A DNA stretch of 64,000 nt. It comes from Phytophthora quininea. Its lineage: Eukaryota > Oomycota > Peronosporomycetes > Peronosporales > Peronosporaceae. The notes below the pieces were generated by a model that did no database searches, was not told the origin of the DNA, and worked only from the letters and a program-made list of their open reading frames with translations. A program made the position numbers and the translations under genes. Within the stretch, counting starts at the first letter, position 1; every line of letters begins with the position of its first letter. The DNA is taken from contig JAAVTG010001003.1 of the NCBI GenBank assembly GCA_011947345.1, forward strand, positions 1,116,001 through 1,180,000, in the 5' to 3' direction. Positions 53,664-62,935 of this stretch are shown here, in pieces.

Positions 53664-55498
53664 TTACTCTTCTTGAAGGCCTGGAATCGTCGACAAGTAT
53701 TTGACCATCTGCTTGATGACCTTCGTGTCCAAGCGCTTCTTGTTGGCGTGCATTTGCTGGAGTTTCTTGTAGGCCGACACGATCTGCTTATGCAGGACAC
53801 GCAGCTGCTTCTCATCTCTCTCGTTCGTCTTGCTAGCTCCACCACTGCTGCTGCTCTTCTGCTGAACTCGACACTGTTGATTTGCGCTCCAAAGATCTTG
53901 TTGCGCAGCTGTGAGATCACGTCGTGCCATGTTAGCCACGCCGCGGTTGTACAGAGCTGCGATGAGAGTGCCGCCACGCAGAGCTAGAGCATGTGAGAAA
54001 CATTCCACAGCCTGGTCATAGTCGCCCAAGGCGGAAAACGCCTTGCCCATGTTCATTGAGCAGTCCACTGCTAGGTCTCCGAACGCATTCAGCAGCGTCG
54101 TGTTCATGCGCAGTCGAACGCGCGAAATCGAAACCCATTCGTCTTCTCGATCTCCAGCATCGTACAGCACCTCAACTTGGCTCGAAGATCCGTCACCTTC
54201 GACATCCGAGACCATCGCGTCTTGCCAGTCATTTCCGTGACGAGAGCAAACTTGCACGCTAGCTCCAATACTGCAACGACTTAAAAGCTGATCCACTGGA
54301 AGCGTCCGCAAAGCTGCTTCTTCTTGGAGCTGCGCAGCACGAAGAATGGTCACGGCTCGCCGGTAAAACAAACGAGCAGTGGGAAAGTTACCTCGACGGA
54401 AGAACTGATTCCCACGCGCTTTGCAGTCGGTAGCACTACGCAATGCTTGATCGAGGTTGCCATCTCCCGTGCTGCCGGTCGAAGGCGCATCACAATCTGC
54501 AGGTAGCCCTACGAGACTTCCGTGCTCCCTTTCGTACGTATCGATCTCAGGGCTTAACAAACGATACTGTGTCTCGCATAGGTCTCTCAGGTATGCATCG
54601 TGTGCAAGCTTGTTGTCTTTCAATCTTGCCAGCGTGTGGGCCTTCTCCAATGCGCCACGCAGATCAGGAATTACAGGCAGCACAGCTCGGCACGCTGTGT
54701 TCTCGACCAGCAATTGCAACAGACGAGCTCCTTCGCCAAAAGCGATGGACACTTTACTTAGCATGAGCGCAACGACGACTTCACAAGCCACGCGTAGTTT
54801 CTCGGCTGCGTCTGTGGACTTCTTCAACTCTAGAGCTTCGAAGCAAACAAACGAGGTGACACGAACACCGACCACGACAAAATTCTGCAGCAAAACCGTG
54901 TCCTCCACCTGCTCTAAGGAAATCTGCAGCAGACTGCGCAGTATTCCAGCACGGATGATCTTCTTGGCGTGCTCCTTCGACTGGATTAGCTTTGTCAAGG
55001 CAGCTGTGAGCTGCAGTCGAAGTAGACTCCCACTCAGCGTCACGTACATCTGCTTGGTAACCTCGATAAAGGTATCGTCCTGCTCTCCTTTGACATCCAG
55101 CAGATTAACGTCCTCGGTTTTATTGCAGAACTCCACTAGCCATTGAGCCATTGCAGTCAGCACTTCACTGGAGACGAATCTGTCTTTGAGCATCAAGGCC
55201 AACGCCGACTGAAGCTGCTGCTCCGACGTAGGCGCTTGAATTCCGTCGGCACTTAGCACCTTGGAGAGCAATTGCCATTTGGCGGCGTGCAGATCCGACG
55301 CGTCGTCGTCGTCTGTAGCTTGCAATTGACCTGACAAGAGGATAGTCGTAAATGAATCGACGACTGCGACGTCGTCCGGAGACACCCCGATGAGAACCGC
55401 TCGCTCAGACGCTGCAGGTGCTCTATGCGGACGCTGTCATCGCTCTCGGTGATCCCTGCAACAAGCGCGGCGATCGATTCGTGGAGATCGGACTCCAT
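53664..55498 (-). CDS. TPR protein with an embedded Tudor/agenet-like segment
   Basis: Starting at ATG 55498 (MESDLHESIAALVAGI) and allowing one G near 55409, the frame is 611 residues. The first half is an alpha-helical, armadillo-like array (LTAMAQWLVEFCNK, IIRAGILRSLLQISLEQVED, CEVVVALMLSKVSIAFGEGA). The second half has TPR units (ATDCKARGNQFFRRGNFPTA, MGKAFSALGDYDQAVECFSH, YNRGVANMARRDLTAAQQDL). Between the TPRs sits NDWQDAMVSDVEGDGSSSQV followed by EVLYDAGDREDEWVSISRVR, which reads as a Tudor/agenet fold. Such mixes are used in co-chaperones and chromatin adaptors. No closer assignment is possible. Confidence 0.65.
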
Positions 55499-56812
55499 TT
55501 TCGAGGAATTACCAAAATGTTCAAAATGACAATTTGGATGCATCCCGGATCCAGCACTTCACTCAAGAAGCAATGAGGACTGGAGCGATTGTCATATGAC
55601 TTTCCAGGCTCGATTTCATCCTTAGCCGCGCCAAGATATCAACGATGCAGTGGCCTGCAGCGATAGTTGCCAAACAACTTCGTCGCTCTGTGATCGTTCA
55701 TTCGAGACTAGGAGTTGATAAACTTCTTCATGAACTACGATGCATAGCGAACGGCAAAAGCGATTGTCGTCGCTCGTTTGCGACGAAGTTTGCCCGGCAG
55801 CAATCGAGAGGAATCCGTATTTCTACGCTGGACTGTGCGATGACACGGCGTTGAAACCCCTTCGAATTGGTTACCAACCAGATCGTGAAATTCACCTCGC
55901 AAGCAGTCCGCCTGGGAATTCCTCACTCACACCTTGCTTGCCTACGCGTCTGCGGGACAGACTCAACGTATGCGAACGCTACTTTACCGCAGCGAATGGC
56001 TGGCGTAGCGATCTTCGACACGAAAAATGACCGCCACCGTCAACGTAATTGCCGCATCATCAAGCAATCCGCGAGTTGGAAGCCTTTACCGTCTCGGGTG
56101 CTGTTGGATGGGATGGCTCGGTTAGATCACCCTTACGCTAAGTTCCTCAGCTTCGGCCAGCCGCGGTGTCTGAAAGAATAAAAACATCGGATCGAAGCGC
56201 TCGCGTTCGCTTGCTCGCTTGGACAGCCCCGATTAATCGGCGGGCGTTGGCAGAAGGTGATCGCTCTTTAGTGAGCCTCGCGCTGCGGCGGTCTGGGCCA
56301 GGGTCAGCCTAACCAGGTTGCCAGACTCGCAAAAGGCCCGATACTTAATCTACCGAGGGCTCTCGTGTATAATAGTGGGGACGATTCAACTCACCACCAA
56401 GACAAAGGCTACCTCGTGGCAAAAAGTTTTCGTTCATCGCAGCACGCGCAAGACAGGAGGCAAAGCTTCAAAGAGAGGATTGAAGTAATTGTTGACGGGG
56501 ATCCAGTAACATGTCACCGACATGGACGGCGGACACGATAATTTCTCCCGTGAAAGACGGATAGCCCCACACACATTTCTACGGATGCCATGGTTATGAT
56601 GTGTGCATCCACAACGACACTCAAAGACAAAAGGTTTTGGTCAGCATGGGATTTGGGGCCTTGCTCAGCGTGTGACGAAGGGTGCGGTGGTAAAGCTTTC
56701 GGTGAGGAAATTCACGTGACGATCTACTAAAACTCGTGCAGCGCGATTGATCAGAGCTCACATTTTAATTTGCCAAGCAAGACCAACACCAACTCAAGAA
56801 CCCACCACCACC
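55499..56812. other. Long intergenic region before the repeat-rich secreted gene
   Basis: About 1.3 kb with only short, overlapping open frames. No domain, repeat or RNA gene is recognised. The stretch is large for this gene-dense window and likely includes an extended promoter for the following secreted-protein gene. Confidence 0.4.
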
Positions 56813-57633
56813 ATGAAGATTTTCAACGTCATCGCGCTGGTTGCCACCGTCATCGCATTCACCGCTGTGCCCACCAACGCTGAAGTCAGCTTGTCGACTG
56901 AAGGAGTTGCTGAGCGTCGCCTCGGAGGAGATGGAGGCCTTCGCGGTGCGACCCAGGCAGGCCAGAACTCGCCGACCCAAGGCGGTGGTACCAACAATCA
57001 CCTAAACGGGGATCCCAGACATCGGGGGACAAGAAGGACGTGAACGGCCAGAACGGTGGCAACAACAACCAGGAAGGCGGTGACAACAACCAGGAGGGTG
57101 GCAACAACAACCAAGAGGGTGGCGACAACAACCAGAATGGCGGCAACAACAACCAGGAAGGCGGTGACAACAACCAAGAGGGTGGTGACAACAACCAAGA
57201 GGGTGGCAACAACAACCAGGAGGGTGGCAATAACAACCAAGAGGGTGGCGACAACAACCAGAATGGCGGCAACAACAACCAGGAAGGCGGTGACAACAAC
57301 CAAGAGGGTGGTGACAACAACCAAGAGGGTGGCAACAACAACCAGGAGGGTGGCAATAACAACCAAGAGGGTGGTGACGACAACCAGAATGGTGGCAACA
57401 ACAACCAGGAGGGTGACAACAACAACCAAGAGGGTGGCAACAACAACCAGGAGGGTGGCAACAACAACCAGGAGGGTGGCAACGACAACCGAGAGGGCGG
57501 TGGCAACAACAACCAGAGCGGTGATAACGGCGGCCAAGGAAAGCAGACCAACGAGAGCAACAACGGCGGCCAGAATGGAGGCAGTGCCCAACAGAAGGGC
57601 TCCACTGCTACCACGCAGAAGCAGTCGGCGTAG
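56813..57633 (+). CDS. Secreted Asn/Gln/Gly tandem-repeat protein
   Basis: ATG 56813 gives a clean signal peptide, MKIFNVIALVATVIAFTAVP with cleavage after TNA. The short mature N-terminus (EVSLSTEGVAERRLGGDGGL) is followed by about two dozen 7-residue units of the form GG(N/D)NNQ(E/N). One G missing from GGGGG near 57027 separates signal peptide and repeats; corrected length 273 residues. The composition (Asn, Gln, Gly, Glu, Asp; almost no hydrophobics in the repeats) points to a disordered, hydrophilic, extracellular or cell-wall protein. It has no RxLR, LxLFLAK or other host-targeting motif. Similar low-complexity secreted proteins occur in oomycete walls and mucilage, but no family is claimed. 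Confidence 0.78.
57052..57530 (+). repeat. 21-bp tandem coding repeat with a 126-bp higher-order unit
   Basis: The unit (GGTGGCAACAACAACCAAGAG and variants) repeats about 23 times in frame. Variant units (NQN against NQE, and D against N at the first position) occur in the same order in two successive blocks of six units, roughly 57139-57264 and 57265-57390, showing that a 126-bp segment was duplicated as a whole. Confidence 0.88.
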
Positions 57634-57990
57634 ACCAGCGGTCTCTCCGACAGAGTTCACTCGTAGACAAAACTCGTACACGTGGAGCTTCGACGGTCGA
57701 CGGGAACCAATGTCGAAACAGACTTCAACAACCAAATACATTCTTTTGAAGTTCATCTCTTCAGTGTTTCAAGAACACTTTTTGGGTCCTCTTTATTAGA
57801 GGATGGCCACTATTTTTTTCTCACAAAACTCGATGAGATTGTATCATCATCCGCGGCCGAACATGTGTGATCAAGAAGTAGAGAGAATACGCAGCATTAT
57901 ATAAGTTTGTTGAGCATCGACATTTACCATTCTGTATCACCTCGTTGCTTGTCTTGCTGGTAAATACCTTCACGTTCAAAATCAGCGGTC
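57634..57990. other. Convergent intergenic region
   Basis: About 360 bp between the stop of the repeat protein gene and the stop of the PI31 gene. Only untranslated sequence is apparent. Confidence 0.4.
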
Positions 57991-59271
57991 TTAGAAGAAT
58001 GCGTGATTGGAGCCGAACGGCTGCGAGAAGCCGCCTCCACCACGACCGCCACGTCCACCGAAGGGGTCCATGTCATCGTCGTCCCTTGGCATACGCAAAT
58101 GATCAGGACCTGGTCCGCCAAATGGCATTCTTGGAGCCGGGCCGCGAGATGGAGGACGGCCGAATCCGGAAGGACCGAGAGGATCAATCGACGGTCCGAA
58201 CGGATCGAACCGGGCACCAGGCACAGGACCTGCGGACGGATCACCGCGACGGCCAAACATTGGATGACTCGGCCCTACGAGCATGTCTGGATTGCCACCT
58301 CCGAGGCCTGGAGGGAAAGCGTCGCCTCCTCCAACCTAAACATTCCAAGGACCACTTGTTAGATGATCTCTACGACGGCCGTTAAAGTGACTTACGGGAG
58401 GAATGGCGAACGGTGGAGGCGCACCATACGGATAGTCTCGACTATCTAAACCTGGCTGCGGCGGGCGAACAAGCGGACTAGTAGGGGCGGGTGTGGCTGG
58501 TTTCTTCTTGGCAGGGCGCAAACCTGCAGCAAATGGTGTAAATAGCTCTCGCAAAACCTTCACATTCTGAAGAACGCTTTCAGCTGCTGCGGGCGTTTCC
58601 ACTTCTCCTTGAGCAATAAACTTGTCCACACTTGTTGTATTTCCGAGTTAGTTCCCGATTTTAACCCCACAACCAAAGCAAACCTTTCTTCTCACCTCAG
58701 TTCCTTCGACTGCGTGTGGTCCTTGTCGTCCGAAATATAGACTTCAAACTTCCCGCCAACAAATAGCCCCTATCAACACCACAATAAAATTCTTGCGTGA
58801 GTGGAATCACTAGACATAACAACACTCCAGCAAACCCAAACCTGCAGCGAGAACTTGATCGAGTCATCGTTGGGGTGCACGTAAGCAGCAGCGAACAACC
58901 CGTTGGCACTATTGGCATCCCAGTTCTCAGGCAGCTCAAACTCTGATCCTGCTTCCTTGTTTAATTTGTAGCCTAGTCAAATAGAGTTCGGATCAGCACA
59001 CCGCCAACAAGTATACAGTATCTTCAGCATTTCTCTTACCAGCTTCCAGTAGCAGCGCGTGCACCGCCAGGAACAGCGCATCTCGTGGCTTTTGCACCTT
59101 CACATCCTTCTCCCGTAGAGTTTTCACCACTGTGTCCTCCTCAGTCGGTTGCAGCGCAGCTGTACCACTTGCAGATCCACTGGAGTTTGACTCAAACGCG
59201 TTCAACGCCGCCAACATGTGCGTCTACCAACGACATATACAGAAATTTAGTAACCTTCGTATCGTAAACGT

Positions 59272-59314
<43 letters not shown>

Positions 59315-59394
59315 TGTACCTTGAGTTGCGCGCTGGAGACAGCGTTGATCGCCTCTCGCAGCGCGTCTCGGTCCCGTTCGAGCTGCTCGGCCAT
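57991..59394 (-). CDS. PSMF1: Proteasome regulator PI31
   Basis: Six exons (59394-59320, 59223-59040, 58972-58842, 58769-58696, 58630-58396, 58335-57991), all GT-AG, sum to 348 codons including the stop with no correction needed. The N-terminal FP domain begins MAEQLERDRDALREAINAVS and includes PRDALFLAVHALLLEAGYKL and GLFVGGKFEVYISDDKDH. The C-terminal half is Pro/Gly-rich and ends with the PI31 signature ARFDPFGPSIDPLGPSGFGR and DDDDMDPFGGRGGRGGGGF. PI31 binds the 20S proteasome and acts as an adaptor for its transport and activity. It is divergent from RRP7, the starts being 101 bp apart. The first intron holds an (AT)16 tract. Confidence 0.9.
59279..59310. repeat. (AT)16 microsatellite in the first PI31 intron
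   Basis: An uninterrupted run of AT dinucleotides, 32 bp, between the donor at 59319 and the acceptor at 59224. Likely length-variable between isolates. Confidence 0.95.
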
Positions 59395-59495
59395 GGTATC
59401 AAAAAGAGAACTGCGAGGAAAAAAATGGCTTCAATTCTAAAATAGGTACCATGTACCATCAAAGTTTTCCACCAGTCAAAAGCTCCATTTCAACA

Positions 59496-60418
59496 ATGGC
59501 GTCTCCGCTGGTCGGCGGCTACCATGCCATCGCGCTGCCGCTGCCCCACAGCGCGTTCTCCCGCTTTATTTACGCCAAGAAACACGACAGCAAGCCCGCA
59601 AACGTGGACGTCAATGGAGAGTCCGTGCTAGCCTCTGGTCGCACTGCATACTTTGTGAATCTGCCCCACACAGTGTCCGAGGAGTGGCTGCGAGCGTGTC
59701 TGGAGCCTGTGGGCGCAATCCAGCACGTCATTGCGGGGTCCTCGGGTCTCTACGAAGGCGGTAGTGAAGATGAGGAAGTAGAGAGTGAAGAGAACACTTC
59801 CAGGACGGCCCACGTGGTGTTTAAAGCCAAGGAAGCACTCGATAAAGTGCTCAAGGTGGATGCACTAAAGACGCCGGCTCCGGGCAAATCCAGCGGTCTG
59901 CAGGGTGAGTTAATGCTGTTTTATTTGGTGTCGTTGTTGCTGTTGTATTGATAATTTTGTTGCTGCAACAGCTTATGCGGCCAAGTACCGACGCAACCGC
60001 CCTGGTTTGTCGGTTGTGAAGGCGACTGCGGATCGCTACATGGCCGAATTTGATGCTGAAGAGGAAGAAGACAAGCAACGCCGTGAGGATCTGAAGAACC
60101 AGGTGGATGACGATGGTTTCCAGACTGTGGTGAACACCAAGAAGCGCAGCGTTGTGCAGAGTGAAGAGGGTGTGGCCAGACCGGCAAAGAAACAGAAGAG
60201 CAAGGAGCTCGACAACTTCTACCGATTCCAGACCCGCGAGAGGAAGCGCGACCGTGCGTGATCATTTGCACGGTGGTTGTTCATTTTACGGCAATGCTAA
60301 TAACGTTCTTGTTGTGTTGTTGTTTTGTGCAGAGCTCAAGACGCTGCGAGAACGGTTTGAGGAAGACCGCCAGTTGGTGGAGAAGATGAAGAAGAACAAC
60401 AAGTTCAGGCCTGAATAA
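59496..60418 (+). CDS. RRP7: Ribosomal RNA-processing protein 7
   Basis: Exons 59496-59904, 59972-60253 and 60333-60418 give 258 residues without any frame correction. The N-terminal part contains an RRM-like fold (TAYFVNLPHTVSEEWLRACL, AHVVFKAKEALDKVLK). The C-terminal RRP7 domain is clear: ADRYMAEFDAEEEEDKQR, DDDGFQTVVNTKK and the ending LDNFYRFQTRERKRD then LKTLRERFEEDRQLVEKMKK with KFRPE. RRP7 belongs to the UTP-C/CURI complex and is needed for 18S rRNA maturation and small-subunit assembly in the nucleolus. Confidence 0.93.
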
Positions 60419-60587
60419 CTCTAGGCAAGCCTCTTCTGCTGGTACCTTGTCTAAATAGATAGAATTCTCGTCGAATCCTTGTTTGGAAAGATGCACATTA
60501 ACTCTTTGTCCTACAGCTAATCAAAATCTTCAACCTTACTCGCTGGTTACCGTAGCTGCATCACAACGTCGAATGCCGTTGCGTTTA

Positions 60588-61824
60588 CTAGATCACCATT
60601 TTCCCCGTCTTGAAATCTAGTTCGGGCCACCATGACGGTTGGTACGGCACGGCGTGGAAAGCACCGTCTTGCGTTGAAAACTGCATCTGAGGCACAACCT
60701 CACCGTCTTCCGACCTCGATGGGAGAAGGCTGCCAAGACGCATCATTGCAACCGCGCTGCTCACATCCTGACCGACGTTGACAATCGTTCCAACGGCCTT
60801 TGATGCACCAGTCGGCACGATCTTATCTCCGGCTTCGGGTGTTTTGGCATCCTTCCAGCCCTTGGGATCCGCCAAGTACGCACGCAGCGCACCATGCGAC
60901 GGCGCATTGAACGGTTTGAATGCCAATTCCGAAAGCGCCTTGACCACATCCTGCTGCTCCGCTGGGATCAGCGCCACAGGCACCAACCGCTTTCGGATGT
61001 TGCCTTTGAACTGCGTCCGTGCCGTCAACTCCTGGCCTACGTAACATCCCTTCCGGAAAGACACACCCTGCAGCAAGTCCAAATTGTTCTCCAGCGGGAT
61101 GCCATCACTCAACTCTTGTCTAAATGCACACCACACCATAAAACTCGTCAACAAAAACTCGTCTCCAACAGACAAATAACAACTCACCCCTCCGCAGCTC
61201 CCAGAGCAATCCTCCGGTCGGTATACGCCTGTGCATCCAGCAAATGGTATCCCTCCGGCAGGTTTACTGTAGCACAAACAGAACAAATTAGCACATTGAG
61301 GCATCACAATGTCCACCTCAAAATCTCTCACGTGTCTTGTCCGCAGGGGCCACCACTCTCGCACCGAAGGCGTCTCCTCTGGGATCTGCAAACACGACAC
61401 TGTCCTGCTCCGGATTGAGTGTGTGCAATTCGTCCAGCTCCTTGACTATGGTGGACGCAGCAGCGTCACTCTCGTCCACCAGCGGCGGCAGCGTCTGGTA
61501 CAGCGCCAACTGCTGCGTCTTGTCCTCGATCTTGAGCTTCATGCGCAGCTTGTAGCGCTTCCAGTGTTTCTGCAGCGCTTCGGCCACCAGCTCGTCGTAG
61601 TCCAACAGAAAAGCGTCGTCCGCCAGCTGCAGCACGCTGCAGTCGCCTACGATGCGGCCCTTGGTACTCAGGCACGCGCCATACAGCGCGTCGCCGCGAC
61701 GCTCCACCTTCTTCATGTCGTTGGTTAGCACCGCCTGGATGAACTTGGCCGCATCGGCGCCCTGCAGCTGCGTGAGCCGGCGGTTGGCCAGCCGCGCCAC
61801 GCCCGAGCCTCGCAGCAGCGGCAT
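60588..61824 (-). CDS. IBA57: Mitochondrial iron-sulfur cluster assembly factor IBA57 (YgfZ/GcvT-like)
   Basis: Exons 61824-61332, 61266-61188 and 61119-60588 total 368 codons including the stop, no correction needed. The protein starts [20 protein letters not shown], close to a short presequence, followed by [19 protein letters not shown]. The family signature is [20 protein letters not shown], where the conserved Cys and Tyr of the KGCYxGQE motif are present. [20 protein letters not shown] precedes it. IBA57 works with ISCA1/ISCA2 to build [4Fe-4S] clusters for aconitase, lipoate synthase and complex I, using a folate-binding fold. It is divergent from the RBM22-like gene. Confidence 0.92.
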
Positions 61825-61856
61825 CTTGAGACGTCCGCCGCAAATTCAAGAATGAG

Positions 61857-61863
61857 CCAATCA
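61857..61863 (+). promoter_or_regulatory. CCAATCA box between IBA57 and the RBM22-like gene
   Basis: Lies 33 bp upstream of the IBA57 start in the 149-bp divergent intergenic space, the same distance class as the box near APC4. Inferred promoter element. Confidence 0.4.
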
Positions 61864-61973
61864 AAAGTCGACGTGAACATTTCTGGGTAAATTGTCCGCT
61901 TAAATCCGATTGCGTTGTCGGTTTTGGGTCTTCGTTACCCTTTTGCCCACTTACCAAGCACCGGACGCGAGCC

Positions 61974-62802
61974 ATGGGGAGCGCGGCTTCGCCATCAAGG
62001 CGGACGCGACCAAGACGGCGTGGGAGAGCGACGAGTTCCCGCTGCTGTGCGAGAGCTGTCTGGGCGAGAACCCGTACGTGCGCATGATGAAGGAGAGCTT
62101 CGGCAGCGCCTGCAAGATCTGCGCGCGGCCGTTCACCGTGTTCCGCTGGAAGCCTGGCAAGCGCGCGCGGTACAAGAAGACGGAGGTGTGCCAGACCTGT
62201 GCGCGCATGAAGAATGTGTGTCAGACCTGCGTGCTGGACCTGCAGTTCCATCTGCCGGTGCAGGTGCGCGACTCGGTGCTGGCTCAGGAAGAGGACGGCG
62301 GCCAGCAACTGGCGGTCAACGTGCCGGAGAGCGACGCCAACCGCGAGTGGTTCTCCCAGCAGCACAGCAGGATGCTGGAGCAGGAAGGAGCCGTCTCGGC
62401 CTATGGCAAAGCCAACGGCCCGGCGAGCAGCGCTCTGATCAGGATGGCCAGAAAGGAGCCGTACTACAAGCGGAACCGAGCGCACTTGTGCTCGTTCTAC
62501 GCCAGAGGAGAGTGCAACCGCGGGGACGAATGTCCATATTTGCATGAGATGCCAAGGAACAAAGACGACCCGTTGGCTAAGCAGAACATCAAGGATCGCT
62601 ACTACGGCAAGAATGATCCGGTGGCCAAGAAGATGCTCGGACAGAGGCAGAACGAGGACACGAAGCCGAGAGGACCGCCTCCTAAGCCGGATGGGGCGTC
62701 GAAGCCCAAGCCCCGCCATTTCCACCCGGAAAGAAACCTCCACTACCACCGGGACCACCACCGACGACCAAGAAGGCTGCAGAGGAAGAGACAAAAGCTT
62801 AG
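61974..62802 (+). CDS. RBM22/SLT11-type spliceosome zinc-finger protein, lacking the RRM
   Basis: From ATG 61974 with one G added to GGGG, the protein starts [20 protein letters not shown] and continues [60 protein letters not shown], the Cys-rich N-terminal zinc fingers of RBM22/Slt11. A CCCH finger follows ([20 protein letters not shown]) with the conserved [23 protein letters not shown]22 binds U6 snRNA and the intron in the activated spliceosome. After KKMLGQRQ, where other family members have an RRM, this protein turns into a Pro-rich tail ([20 protein letters not shown] after one C added to CCCC near 62715) and stops at 62802, at 276 residues. The missing RRM is notable; a second, full-length gene may exist elsewhere. 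Confidence 0.85.
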
Positions 62803-62935
62803 GTTAGTTAGAGAATGCAATCGCCGTGGCTTATAGCTACTAGTATTGCTTTACTTCCTTAGTCGCTTCAGCATACAAAAGTACCTGTTTCCAACTTCCT
62901 GTTGGTCTCGAGTTTTGTCTTAAATTCGGATGGGT

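Noticed and set aside
56813..57040. RxLR-type effector reading of the repeat protein
   Set aside because: The mature N-terminus has ERRLGGDGGLRG but no RxLR or dEER motif at the usual distance from the signal peptide.
56886..57756. Hydrophobic minus-strand frames across the repeat (LLLPPSWLL-type)
   Set aside because: Artefact of reading the NNQEGG repeat backwards; the plus strand has a signal peptide and start.
61466..62794. 442-codon minus-strand open frame opposite the RBM22-like gene
   Set aside because: It runs through the RBM22-like coding sequence in antisense and part of IBA57 in a wrong frame; composition is that of a shadow.
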